Shown here: positions 24,461 through 34,745 of the stretch, one piece after another
Layout of the letters: each line of letters opens with the position of its first letter
Position numbering within the stretch: the stretch's first letter is position 1
From: Sulfurospirillum_A sp029027265
GTDB lineage: Bacteria; Campylobacterota; Campylobacteria; Campylobacterales; Sulfurospirillaceae
Direction: 5' to 3'
DNA: 64,000 nt
NCBI GenBank assembly: GCA_029027265.1
Contig: CP093061.1
Location: forward strand, 682,001 to 746,000
The notes under the pieces: model-generated
What the model was told of the DNA's origin: nothing
What the model saw: the letters and a program-made list of their open reading frames with translations, nothing else
The model's database searches: none
Translations under genes and position numbers: made by a program

Positions 24461-25387
24461 ATGAGCAAAAATATTTTTATATTTCCTGGACAAGGAAGCC
24501 AAAAAGTTGGCATGGGAAAAGATTTTTATGATAACGATGCATTGGCTCGTGAGATGGTTGAAAAAGCAAGCCAAAGATTAGATTTAGATTTTACAAAACT
24601 ACTATTTGAAGAAAATGATAAACTAGAGTTAACCCAGTATACTCAACCTGCAATTTTACTTGTAAGTAGTATTGCTCATGCCTTATATACAAAAGAGAAT
24701 AAAAATAGTCCTTTGATGGCACTAGGTCACTCACTTGGTGAGTTCTCAGCTTTGAGTGCTGTTGGAGCAATAGACTATCTTGATGCTGTTGAGTTAGTTC
24801 ACAAACGTGGTCTTTTCATGCAAGAAGCTTGTGCAAATATTAATGCAGGAATGATGGCTCTTATTGGGTTGAGTGATGAGAGTGTGGAAGAGATTACAAC
24901 TACTCAAAGAGAAAATGGCAAAAAAGTATGGGCAGCAAACTATAATTGTGATGGGCAGATTGTAGTTGCTGGTGACAAAGATGACTTAAGTTCATTAGAA
25001 TCAGTTTTTAAAGAGGCTGGTGCAAAAAGAGCACTACTTCTCAATATGTCTGTTGCATCTCACTGTCCACTTCTTCAAACTGCAATAGCTCCACTTGGAG
25101 AGTATTTAGAAAAATATTTGAAAGATGATTTTTTAGCTCCAATTGTTTCAAATGCAACGGCAGATTTATATGAGAGTAAAAAAGAGGCGTTAGATGTACT
25201 TTCTCGTCAGCTAATTTCACCTGTGAAGTATAAACATTCGATTGTACATGTAGAAGCTCAGGCAGATAATTTTATAGAATTTGGTGCAACTGTTTTAAAA
25301 GGACTAAATAAGCGTTCAACTAAGAAACCAACACATTGCATAACAGATATGGCATCTTTAGAGAAAGTGTTAAGCGACTTATCATGA
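24461..25387 (+). CDS. fabD: malonyl-CoA:ACP transacylase
   Basis: A 308-residue enzyme that loads malonyl groups on ACP for fatty acid synthesis. 'FPGQGSQ' at the N-terminus, nucleophile Ser in 'GHSLGE' (about residue 90), catalytic His in 'ASHCPLL' (about 200). One TACATGTA (25245) gives 'IVHVEAQA'. The final TCATGA overlaps the next start by 4 bases. Confidence 0.96.
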   Translation: MSKNIFIFPGQGSQKVGMGKDFYDNDALAREMVEKASQRLDLDFTKLLFEENDKLELTQYTQPAILLVSSIAHALYTKENKNSPLMALGHSLGEFSALSAVGAIDYLDAVELVHKRGLFMQEACANINAGMMALIGLSDESVEEITTTQRENGKKVWAANYNCDGQIVVAGDKDDLSSLESVFKEAGAKRALLLNMSVASHCPLLQTAIAPLGEYLEKYLKDDFLAPIVSNATADLYESKKEALDVLSRQLISPVKYKHSIVHVEAQADNFIEFGATVLKGLNKRSTKKPTHCITDMASLEKVLSDLS

Positions 25388-26139
25388 ATTTGATACTTGT
25401 CCAAAATACCCCTAAACTAAAGAAGATGAGTTTTGATAAGTTTGAAGAAGAACTTAGTAAAATCGATTCTCATTTAGTGGTTTTTCCAGAACTTGCACTT
25501 AATGGTTATATGCTCAAAGATGCAGTTTTTGAAGATGCTTATGAGCTGAGTGAAATTGAAAAATTTGCAACTCTAAGCGAAAAGAAGGACATAGTTTTTG
25601 GATGTGTTTTAAAAGTTGGACACAAAATACACAATAGTGCAGTATATTGCAGTGCTGGAAAAGTGTTACATGTACACCATAAAAATATACTTCCAAATTA
25701 TGGACTTTTTCAAGAGGCTCGTTTCTTTTTTGAGGGCGAGAAAATGGAGAGTTTTGAGACAAGTTTTGGTGAAGTTATGATGGTGATTTGTGAAGAAATG
25801 TTTAGTGCAAAAGTGATAGAAAAAATAGCTTCAACTAAACCACAACTTCTCATAGTTTTAGCAAACTCTCCAGCTCGTGGTTTTGAAGATGACAAACTTC
25901 TTATAGAACACCAATGGAACTCATTATTGACTACAAGTGCAATTCTTTCAGGTGCAAATGTAGTATTCGTAAACCGTGTAGGATTTGAAGATGGACTTGG
26001 TTTTTGGGGTGGAAGTAGACACATAAATCCAAAAGGTGAAGTAGTAGAAAAAGCAGAACTTTTTGAAAAAGAGTTCTTGTCCATTGAAATAGATGAACAG
26101 ATCTCAAAAACACAAAAATATTTATTGAGAATAAAATAA
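25384..26139 (+). CDS. carbon-nitrogen hydrolase (nitrilase superfamily)
   Basis: A 251-residue protein with the Glu-Lys-Cys triad of the nitrilase superfamily: Glu in 'VVFPELALNGY', Lys in 'HKNILPNYGLFQE' and Cys in 'VICEEMF'. The substrate is unknown; it resembles an amidase or the glutaminase domain of NAD synthetase. I used ATG 25384, which overlaps the fabD stop as ATGA. A TACATGTA at 25667 encodes 'VLHVHHK'. Confidence 0.88.
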   Translation: MNLILVQNTPKLKKMSFDKFEEELSKIDSHLVVFPELALNGYMLKDAVFEDAYELSEIEKFATLSEKKDIVFGCVLKVGHKIHNSAVYCSAGKVLHVHHKNILPNYGLFQEARFFFEGEKMESFETSFGEVMMVICEEMFSAKVIEKIASTKPQLLIVLANSPARGFEDDKLLIEHQWNSLLTTSAILSGANVVFVNRVGFEDGLGFWGGSRHINPKGEVVEKAELFEKEFLSIEIDEQISKTQKYLLRIK

Positions 26140-26149
26140 GGATAATTAG

Positions 26150-26845
26150 ATGAAATTAGCAATAATGGGTGCAATGCCTGAAGAAGTAGAACCACTTTTA
26201 GAATTTTTTGGAAAATATGAAACTGTAAACTATGCAAATAATAACTACTATGTTGTGAATTATAAAGGTAATGAAATAGTTATTGCATATAGTAAAATAG
26301 GAAAAGTGAATTCAGCCATAACTGCTAACACTATGATACAAAAATTTGGTTGTGAAAAACTTCTTTTTAGTGGAGTTGCTGGTGCTGTAAGTCCTGAGCT
26401 TAAAGTTGGTGATTTAGTAGTAGCTACAAAGTTGGCTCAACATGATTTAGACATATCTGCTTTTGGACATCCTTATGGATTTGTTCCTGAAGGTGCAGTT
26501 TACGAAGAAGCTGATGCTAAGCTTATAGAGATTGCAAAAGATGTGGCACGTGAAAAAAATATTGATTTAAAAGATGGCATTATTGTAACTGGTGACCAAT
26601 TTGTTTGTGATGTTGAAAGAAAAGATTGGATAGCAAAAACTTTTAATGCTGTTGCATTGGAGATGGAAGGTGCAAGTGTAGCTGTTACATGTAACGCTTT
26701 AAATGTACCATTTTTTATACTTCGTGCTATAAGTGACGCGGCAGATATGGATGCAAGTTTTAGTTTTGATGAGTTTTTAGAGACATCAGCTAAAATAAGT
26801 GCAGATTTTGTTCTAGCAATGGTAGAAAAAATTATAAATGATTAA
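26150..26845 (+). CDS. mtnN: MTA/SAH nucleosidase (also aminofutalosine hydrolase)
   Basis: A 231-residue MtnN/Pfs. It begins 'MKLAIMGAMPEEVEPLL', has 'SGVAGAV', 'ALEMEGASVA' (ribose-binding Glu) and 'AISDAAD' with the catalytic Asp. In Campylobacterota this enzyme also cleaves 6-amino-6-deoxyfutalosine in menaquinone synthesis. It overlaps the TtcA-like gene by 8 bases. One TACATGTA (26686) encodes 'VTCNAL'. Confidence 0.96.
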   Translation: MKLAIMGAMPEEVEPLLEFFGKYETVNYANNNYYVVNYKGNEIVIAYSKIGKVNSAITANTMIQKFGCEKLLFSGVAGAVSPELKVGDLVVATKLAQHDLDISAFGHPYGFVPEGAVYEEADAKLIEIAKDVAREKNIDLKDGIIVTGDQFVCDVERKDWIAKTFNAVALEMEGASVAVTCNALNVPFFILRAISDAADMDASFSFDEFLETSAKISADFVLAMVEKIIND

Positions 26846-27593
26846 TATAAGTAAAAAACTTTTAAGAACAACGGGTCGTACAGTAATGAAGTATAATCTC
26901 ATAAAAGAGGGTGATAGAATTCTTCTTGGACTTAGTGGGGGAAAAGACTCTTTGTGTATGGCTCATGTTTTTAAACACTTGCAACGAGTTTCACCTATAA
27001 AATTTGAGTTTAAGGCAGTCACTATTGCTTATGGAATGGGTGAAAATTTAGAGACTTTAAAAGCACACTGTAAAGAATACGATATAAACCATGAAGTGCT
27101 CGATACTAAAATTTTTGAGCTTTCAAAAGAAAAAATTAGAAAAAATTCATCTTTTTGTAGTTTCTTCTCTCGCATGAGAAGAGGGGCTTTATACTCTTAT
27201 GCCAAAGATAATGGTTATGAAAAACTTGCTCTTGCTCATCATTTAGATGATGCTGTAGAGAGTTTTTTTATGAACTTTAGTTACAACGGAGCACTTCGCT
27301 CTATGCCTCCTGTTTATAGAGCAGGCAATGGATTAGAAGTAATCAGACCCTTTATACATGTAAGAGAACGCCAACTTCGTGAACAAGCAAAGGAACACAA
27401 TATGCCAACTATTGGAGATGAAGCTTGTCCTGCTATGAGATTTGACATTAAGATGCCAGTAGCTCGTGCGAAAACGAAAGAGATGTTAGCAAAAATGGAA
27501 GAAGAGAACAAAGACTTATTTGTTTCACTTAAAACTGCTTTTGAAAATATTAATGTATTTAGTTTTTGTGAAGAAGAGTATTTGGAGAGGTAG
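26838..27593 (+). CDS. ttcA: TtcA-like tRNA thiolation ATPase
   Basis: A 251-residue PP-loop ATPase: 'GLSGGKDS' (about residue 31), 'LAHHLDDAVESFF' and 'FCSFFSRMRRGALYSYA'. TtcA makes 2-thiocytidine at tRNA position 32 using a 4Fe-4S cluster held by three cysteines. Here the usual CxxC reads CSFF, so only one of the pair remains, with another Cys in 'DEACPAM'. The protein is therefore TtcA-like; the exact modification is open. Confidence 0.82.
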   Translation: MINISKKLLRTTGRTVMKYNLIKEGDRILLGLSGGKDSLCMAHVFKHLQRVSPIKFEFKAVTIAYGMGENLETLKAHCKEYDINHEVLDTKIFELSKEKIRKNSSFCSFFSRMRRGALYSYAKDNGYEKLALAHHLDDAVESFFMNFSYNGALRSMPPVYRAGNGLEVIRPFIHVRERQLREQAKEHNMPTIGDEACPAMRFDIKMPVARAKTKEMLAKMEEENKDLFVSLKTAFENINVFSFCEEEYLER

Positions 27594-28211
27594 TTAAAAC
27601 CCAGCTAACATTGTTTTCCATAATCTATCTATATCTTTATCATTTAGAAACATACAACTTTTTTTAGTAAATAACTCTTCTACATGTAGACGGTTAAATG
27701 TATTTACCCAGACACACTGTTCATGAGCTGGCATAAATCCTCTAATGAGTGATAAATCTTCTTTTACAGGCTCTTCACAGTTAAAACAGATGAATTCATC
27801 GTGTAGTCTTCCTTCATATTCTAAGAGCTTTACATAAGCTTCTATAGCCACTCTTTTAGGGTTTTGTGAATGCCATATAAAAGTGCAATCTTCTAAAAGG
27901 TTAAAATAGAACTCGTGAATCTCATCTATGTTTCTTAAGTGAAGAAAAAATAGTTTTATAAAAGCTTGCCATATGAACATTCGACTGTGTTCCAAGTTCC
28001 ACTTTGAAGCTAAATGAAGTACACCACTTAGTTGTGGAATAGTTGATTTTATAGAAGATTTTGCTTCAAAGTCTATCTTGTATCCAAGATTTATATGGGA
28101 GTGTCTTGCTCCATAAAATCTATATAGTGTTAAGACACTTTTTTTTGTTAGAACAGTTACAATCAAATCTTCATCTTTAACTCTGTTAAAGTTTATAATA
28201 TATCCTTGCAT
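27594..28211 (-). CDS. recO: DNA repair protein RecO
   Basis: A 205-residue epsilonproteobacterial RecO with the N-terminal OB fold ('MQGYIINFNRVKDEDLIV', 'LYRFYGARHS') and a helical domain with a partial zinc site ('CFNCEE', 'CVW'). It loads RecA on SSB-coated DNA together with RecR. Its stop is adjacent to that of the convergent ttcA (27593/27594). One TACATGTA (27681) encodes 'RLHVEEL'. It diverges from gltB. Confidence 0.88.
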   Translation of the reverse strand: MQGYIINFNRVKDEDLIVTVLTKKSVLTLYRFYGARHSHINLGYKIDFEAKSSIKSTIPQLSGVLHLASKWNLEHSRMFIWQAFIKLFFLHLRNIDEIHEFYFNLLEDCTFIWHSQNPKRVAIEAYVKLLEYEGRLHDEFICFNCEEPVKEDLSLIRGFMPAHEQCVWVNTFNRLHVEELFTKKSCMFLNDKDIDRLWKTMLAGF

Positions 28212-28242
28212 ACGTAATTCTATCTATAATATATTAATTTAA

Positions 28243-28280
28243 AATAAATTTATAATTATAAATAAAATATAAATTTATTT
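28243..28280. repeat. 12-bp AT inverted repeat in the recO/gltB divergent gap
   Basis: AATAAATTTATA (28243-28254) and TATAAATTTATT (28269-28280) are perfect inverted repeats with a 14-base spacer, ending 7 bases before the likely gltB -35 box. This could be an operator or an intrinsic curve. The background is very AT-rich, so chance is not excluded. Confidence 0.4.
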
Positions 28281-28287
28281 ATTTTAT

Positions 28288-28316
28288 TGACTTATAAGTT
28301 TAAATAAGATATGTAA
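28288..28316 (+). promoter_or_regulatory. sigma-70-type promoter for gltBD
   Basis: TTGACT (28288-28293), 17 bases, TATGTA (28311-28316), about 90 bases before the gltB TTG start. The leader also holds ACTAAG/CTTAGT arms at 28354 and 28375. Confidence 0.5.
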
Positions 28317-28405
28317 TATTTTTTAAAGCCCATGAATAGCAGTTTAATTAAAAACTAAGTAACTTTTTAGTATGCTTAGTCACTTTTTACTTAAAAGGAT
28401 AGGAT

Positions 28406-31400
28406 TTGAAGAGAAATTTAATAACTAATTTTAAAGACAACTGTGGTTTTGGACTGTTGGCAAACATAAATAATGTACCAACTCACCAAAATGTTGAAGA
28501 CTCTATAAAAGCATTAGAGCGAATGATGCACAGAGGAGCAGTTGCAGCTGATGGAAAAACTGGAGATGGCAGTGGATTACTATTTTCACTTCCAAAAGAG
28601 TTTATGAAAAGAGAAGCAAAAACTTTAGGAGTTGATCTTCCTAAACAGTTTGCAGTAGCAATGGTTTTTTTTACAAAATGATAGTCAAAAAAGAGTTTTT
28701 GAAGATATTTGTGAAAAGAATGACTTGAAAGTTGTACTTTACCGTGATGTCCCTATTAACATAAAAGCGTTAGGCAAACAAGCACTTGATTCTCTTCCTG
28801 AAATTGTTCAGATTTTTGTAACGCCTTCATCTTTAATTGCAACTAAAAGATTTGACGCACTTTTGTATTTGACTCGTCGCGAGATAGAGATGGCACTAAA
28901 TGCTGACAAAGATTTTTACATACCATCATTTTCAAATAAAGTGATATCTTATAAAGGTTTGATTATGCCAACGCATATCAAAACTTTTTATCTTGATTTG
29001 GAAAACAAAAACTTTAAAACTACATTTGCACTTTTTCATCAAAGATTTTCTACAAATACACTTCCTGAGTGGAGACTAGCTCAACCATTTCGCTCAATTG
29101 CACACAATGGTGAGATAAATTCTATAGAATCCAATAGATTTCACACTGAGATGAAGAGTGAGTGTATGAAATCTCATGTATTTTCTGATAAAGAGCTTTC
29201 AAAGCTTATTCCTATTACAAACTCAAACGTAAGTGATAGTGCTAGTTTAGATAATGTATTTGAATTTATGATAGCAAACGGATATGACTTTTTTAAATCA
29301 GCGCGAACACTCATCCAAGCCCCTTGGCAAAATTCCCCACATATGGATTCAGATCTAAGAGCTTTTTATGAGTTTGCAAGTATTAACTTCGAGCCATGGG
29401 ATGGGCCAGCTGCTGTTTCATTAACAGATGGAAGATACATAGGCTGTATTCTAGACAGAAATGGTCTAAGGCCAGCAAAATATATAATTACAAAAGATGA
29501 GCGAATTATTATTTCTAGTGAGTATGGTGTTCTTGATGTTGAAGAAGAAAACATACTTGAACGTGGTCGTCTTCAAAGTGGACAGATGATAGGAATAGAC
29601 CTTAAATTTGGTAAAGTTATGAAGAACAATGAGATAGATGACTATCTTAAAAACTCAAACAGATATGCGGAGTGGTTAAATAAAAACCTTGTTTATCTTC
29701 AAGAATATGTAGAGGTTCCTTTTTCAAAAACAAGTGATTATGAAAGAAAAAATTTAGCATATGAGCAAAGATTTTTTAACATAACTCAAGAAGTCAAAGA
29801 TATGGTTTTAACTCCTATAATGAAAGATGGCAAAGAGGGAGTTGGAGCAATGGGTGATGATACGCCTATGGCAGCTTTTAGTAAAAGACAGAGAAATTTC
29901 AGTGATTTTTTCAAACAAAAGTTTGCTCAGGTAACAAACCCTCCTATTGATCCAATTCGTGAAAAAGTGGTAATGAGTCTTAATGCTGGATTTGGTGAGA
30001 TGAGGAATGTTCTTGATGAGTCAAGTGAACATGCCAAACGCATAAAGTCAATTTCTCCAGTTTTAATGCAAGAAAAACTTGAAGTTCTAATGTCATTTGG
30101 TGATACTACACACCCAAGATATAGAGAAGACTATAAAAATAGAGTTTTTTCAACACTATTTGAAGACAATTTAAAAGGTTCTTTAGAAGATTTAGTTTAT
30201 GATGTAATTCAATCAGTAAAAAAAGATAAAATAAAAACTATATTTTTAGATGATAGAGGTATGAATGAAACTTTAAAACCAATACCAATGCTTATGGTTA
30301 TGGGAAGATTAAACCAAGCACTTTCTGCTGAGGGCATTAGACATAAAGCTTCAATTATTACTATAACAGGTGAGATTTTTGATCCTCATTCATGTGCTAC
30401 ACTTATAGGATTTGGTGCAAGTGCTGTTTACCCTTATATGCTTTATGCTACAACTTTAGAAGACTGTAAAGAGAATAGTATAACTTCGTATGAGACAAAA
30501 ACAGCTCTTAAAAATGTAAACTCTGCACTTAATCAAGGGCTTTTAAAAATCATGTCAAAAATGGGGATAGCTACTATATCTTCATATAGAAGTTCATCTT
30601 TGTTTGATTGTTTAGGGCTTTCAGATGAGGTTGTAGATGATTGTTTTAAAGACTCATATGCCATGATACCAGGACTTGGATATGAAGATATAGAGAAAAA
30701 GTTAAAGTTTAACCATGCAAAAGCATATGAGTTAGATTTGAGTAAGAAACTATTTCCACTTGAAATTGGTGGATTTTATAAACATCTTGATGGAAGTGAG
30801 TTTCACGACTTTGGACCTGCTGTTGTTCATGCTATTCAAAAGCTTGCAGCAAGTGGTGAAAAAGAAGATTATGATTATTATAAAAACTTAGTAAATGGTA
30901 GAGACTTAAAGTTTATTCGTGACTTTTTTGTACTCAAAAGTGATAGAAAACCTATTAGCATTGATAAAGTAGAATCAAAAGAGAAAATTTTCAAAAGATT
31001 TGCAAGTGCTGCTATGAGTCTTGGTTCTATCTCTCCTGAAGCACATGAGTCTTTAGCCGAGGCTATGAACAAAATTGGAGCTATGAGTAATTCTGGTGAG
31101 GGTGGAGAATCGACCGAGAGACTTAAAGCAAATAAAATTTCAAAAATTAAGCAAGTTGCATCTGGACGTTTTGGTGTTACCCCAGAGTACTTAAGAAGTG
31201 CAACTGAGATTCAGATAAAAGTAGCACAAGGAGCAAAACCAGGTGAGGGTGGTCAGTTACCAGGGCATAAGGTTACTTCACTCATTGCATCTTTACGTTA
31301 TACAATTCCTGGAGTAACGCTTATATCTCCTCCTCCTCATCATGATATATACTCCATAGAAGATTTAGCTCAACTTATATATGATTTAAAACAAGTTAAC

Positions 31401-32837
31401 CCAGAAGCTACAATAACTGTCAAACTTGTTTCCACTGCTGGAGTTGGAACTATTGCAGCTGGAGTTGCTAAAGCATATGCAGATAAAATCATCATTAGTG
31501 GCGGTGATGGAGGAACTGGAGCGGCTCCACTTACTTCTATTAAATTTGCAGGAAATCCTTGGGAGCTTGGACTTAGCGAAGCACATAATGCATTAAAAGC
31601 AAATCATCTTAGAGATACTGTTCATCTTCAAACAGATGGTGGACTTAAAACTGGACTAGATGTTATCAAAGCAGCACTCCTTGGAGCTGAGAGTTATGCA
31701 TTTGGTACAGTAGCACTTACTGTTATAGGGTGTAAAATACTCAGAATCTGTCATCAGAACAGATGTACAGTTGGTGTTGCAACACAAGATGAAAAACTTA
31801 GAGCTCATTTTGTAGGAACAGTAGACAAGATAGTAAATTTCTTTACATTTTTAGCTGAAGATGTCCGCGAACAGTTGGCACAGCTTGGTTATGAAAATAT
31901 GGAAGATATTATAGGAAGAAGTGACTTCTTACATGTAAAAGATGATGAGTTTGCTCAAAAGTTTGACTTTTCATCAGTTCTTATGAATATTGATGGAATC
32001 AATACCTGTAAAAAAACTTCAAATGATCCATTTGATCCAAATGAGTTTGAACACGATATTTTAAAAGAAGTCTTCAAAGTGATAGAGAATCCTGAAGAGA
32101 AAATAGTTTTACATAAAACAATTCAAAATACAAATAGAAGTTTTGGAGCACTTGTAAGTGGTGAAATAGCAAAATATTATGGAAATAAAGGTTTACCAGA
32201 AGATAGCATAAAGTTTGAACTTGATGGAACTGCTGGACAGTCTTTTGGAGCATTTTTAATAAATGGTGTAAAAATAAGACTTCGTGGAACTGCCAATGAC
32301 TATATTGGAAAAGGTATGAATGGTGGTCAAATAGTCATAATTCCAAAGTACCAAAGAGAAGGGTACACAAGTGGTGGTAATACATGTTTATATGGTGCAA
32401 CTGGAGGAAAACTTTTTATTGCTGGTGAAGTTGGTGAGAGGTTCTGTGTAAGAAACTCTGGAGCAACTACAGTAGTTGAGGGAACTGGAGATCATGCTTG
32501 TGAGTATATGACAGGTGGAGTTGTAACAATTCTTGGTAAAACAGGAGTTAACTTTGGTGCTGGTATGACAGGCGGAGTAGCGTTTATTTACGATACAGAA
32601 CATGTATTTATAGATAAGCTAAACCAAGAGTTAGTCATTGCCGAGAGAATAGATACAGATGATATGGATGAAGCTAGACACTTCTTAAAAAGACAACTAA
32701 GAGCTCATATAAATAAAACAAAGAGTGTGAAAGCAAATTATATCTTAGATAATTTCCGTCACTCAGTAAGAGACTTTTGGATAGTTCGACCAAAAGATAT
32801 GACAAAAACACCGCTAAACCCTGAGGAAGGAGATTAA
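28406..32837 (+). pseudogene. gltB: glutamate synthase large subunit, with a one-base frameshift near the N-terminus
   Basis: The TTG start gives 'NLITNFKDNCGFGLLAN', where the Cys becomes the N-terminal nucleophile of the glutaminase domain after propeptide cleavage. The frame stops at 28681, but with one T removed from the T8 run at about 28664-28671 it reads on as 'AMVFLQNDSQKRVFEDI' into the 1370-residue remainder. That part has the FMN domain ('GGDGGTGAAPLTSIKFAG'), the 3Fe-4S motif 'CKILRICHQNRC' and the C-terminal beta-helix. Restored length is about 1476, normal for GltB. The rest is intact, so an assembly indel or phase variation is more likely than decay. Confidence 0.93.
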
Positions 32838-32838
32838 T

Positions 32839-34227
32839 ATGGAAATGCAAAATTTTATAAACTTAGAAAGAATAGAACCAAATAGACGTGATAGTAATGA
32901 AAGAGTAGAAGATTTTAGAGAAATTTATGAGCTAATGACAAAAGAAGAGGCATCAAGCCAAGCGAGTCGTTGTGTTCAGTGTGGCGACCCATTTTGTCAC
33001 AGTAAATGTCCTCTTCATAACTACATTCCATATTGGTTAAAGTCTATAAGTGGCATGAAAAACGAGTTAGCATTTAAGCTCTCAAATGAGTCTAATCCCT
33101 ACCCAGAAATCACAGGAAGAATTTGTCCGCAAGATAGACTTTGTGAGGGTGATTGTACTCTAAATGATGGACATGGTGCTATAACTATTGGTTCAATTGA
33201 GACGTTTATATCCGAACATGCTTTTAAAAAAGGTCTAAAACCAGAATTCCCTGGGATTACAACTAATAAAAAAGTAGCCATTGTTGGAGCTGGTCCTGCT
33301 GGACTTTCCTGTGCAACTTATTTGTTAAGAGCTGGAATTAAAGTAGATATGTATGAGAAACAAAATAGAGCTGGCGGTCTTTTGACTTATGGAATTCCAG
33401 GATTTAAGTTAGACAAAGAGGTAGTAGCTCGTCGTGTCAAGTGGCTTCAAGAGGCTGGTATGAGTCTACATGTAAACAGTGAAATTGGTAAAAATATTAG
33501 CTTTGATGATATTGCTGGTGAGCATGATGCTATATTTTTAAGCATTGGAGCAGAAACTTCAAACAGAGCAAAACTTGTTAATGAAAATGCAAAAAATGTT
33601 TTTATGGCAATGGATTTTTTAAGAGATATTCAGAAAAAACTATTCCATGAAGATTATGATAAGAACTATGAAGTAGAAGGCAAAAATGTAGTTGTTATTG
33701 GTGGTGGTGATACTGCTATGGATTGTCTTAGAACATCTTTACGTCAAGGGGCTAAAAGTGTTAAGTGCCTGTACCGCCGTGATAAATATAATATGCCTGG
33801 AAGTAAAAAAGAGTTTAAAAACTCAAAAGAGGAAGGGGCACTTTTTATATATAATGTTGCTCCAAAAGAGATAGTAGTAAATAGCAAGAATAAAGTCATA
33901 GCAATAGAGATGCAAAAAACAATGTTAAGCACAAAAGATGCAAGTGGTAGAGCTTCTGTTGAAGTTGTAAAAGGCAGTGAGTTCAGAGTGGAAGCTGATG
34001 TTATTATCTTCGCTCTTGGTTTTTCTGCGTCAACTCCAGATTTCTTAGCAGAAAATGGAATTGAGGTAAACAAATGGGGTTCCATAGAAGTAGATAATAA
34101 TCATGAAACAAGTAAATCTGGTGTTTATGCTGGAGGAGATTGTAAGAGAGGAAGTGACCTTGTTGTAACAGCTGCTGCTGAAGGTAAAAGTTCGGCAGAA
34201 GCAATAATAAAGAGTCTACTAGGATAG
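32839..34227 (+). CDS. gltD: glutamate synthase small subunit
   Basis: A 462-residue NADPH-dependent partner of GltB. N-terminal Fe-S region 'CVQCGDPFCHSKCPLHNY' and 'CPQDRLCEGDC', FAD-binding 'GAGPAGLSC' and NADPH-binding 'GGGDTAMDC'. It begins 2 bases after gltB. One TACATGTA (33467) encodes 'SLHVNS'. Last gene before the methyltransferase island. Confidence 0.97.
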   Translation: MEMQNFINLERIEPNRRDSNERVEDFREIYELMTKEEASSQASRCVQCGDPFCHSKCPLHNYIPYWLKSISGMKNELAFKLSNESNPYPEITGRICPQDRLCEGDCTLNDGHGAITIGSIETFISEHAFKKGLKPEFPGITTNKKVAIVGAGPAGLSCATYLLRAGIKVDMYEKQNRAGGLLTYGIPGFKLDKEVVARRVKWLQEAGMSLHVNSEIGKNISFDDIAGEHDAIFLSIGAETSNRAKLVNENAKNVFMAMDFLRDIQKKLFHEDYDKNYEVEGKNVVVIGGGDTAMDCLRTSLRQGAKSVKCLYRRDKYNMPGSKKEFKNSKEEGALFIYNVAPKEIVVNSKNKVIAIEMQKTMLSTKDASGRASVEVVKGSEFRVEADVIIFALGFSASTPDFLAENGIEVNKWGSIEVDNNHETSKSGVYAGGDCKRGSDLVVTAAAEGKSSAEAIIKSLLG

Positions 34228-34332
34228 TTAGGAAGAGAGGATTATTGAAAATATTAAATGGTTTAAAATTTAACTCATTATAAATAAACTATTTGATATA
34301 ATAATTATTTAATCTTGGGAGATTATATTATT

Positions 34333-34701
34333 GTGAGTTTAAATTTTTTTACCAGTCAATACACTAATACACTAGAGAATAAACTTACTGATATTCTCAC
34401 ACATTATGACATTGAAAATTTAGAATTTTTAATAGGTTGTTTTAAAAAAATAGCTTCATTGCTTGATAAAATTGAAGGAGTTTGTATATTAGTAGGAGTA
34501 AATGTTGATAAATTTATTTTTGATGCTAAAAATAGAGGTAAAAAATTTAATTTCCTAGACTATGAAAAATTTAAAGATTTTGAGATAAGAAAAGAGATTA
34601 AAAAACTACAAGAAAAGTATAGTTTAGTTCATCAAAAAACTAAACAAAAAAAATTAATAAAAACAAATATAGATATTGTTTTGAGTGATACATTTGCATA
34701 A
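34333..34701 (+). CDS. hypothetical protein at the head of the methyltransferase island
   Basis: About 122 residues, mostly helical and charged, no membrane segment and no family recognised. GTG at 34333 is the likely start with GGGAG about 12 bases upstream; TTG 34315 is also possible. Very rich in Lys, Asn and Ile codons, like the two genes that follow. It ends 44 bases before the methyltransferase start and could be a regulator or a small subunit. Confidence 0.5.
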   Translation: MSLNFFTSQYTNTLENKLTDILTHYDIENLEFLIGCFKKIASLLDKIEGVCILVGVNVDKFIFDAKNRGKKFNFLDYEKFKDFEIRKEIKKLQEKYSLVHQKTKQKKLIKTNIDIVLSDTFA

Positions 34702-34745
34702 GGTATGTTATAATGTATATAATAATACATTAAAAGGTTTGATAG

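Noticed and set aside
25710..26237. Minus-strand ORF of 175 codons
   Set aside because: Antisense to the nitrilase-family gene and mtnN.
28664..28671. Poly-T tract as proven phase variation of gltB
   Set aside because: Several other one-base shifts in the window make an assembly error at least as likely; kept only as a possibility.
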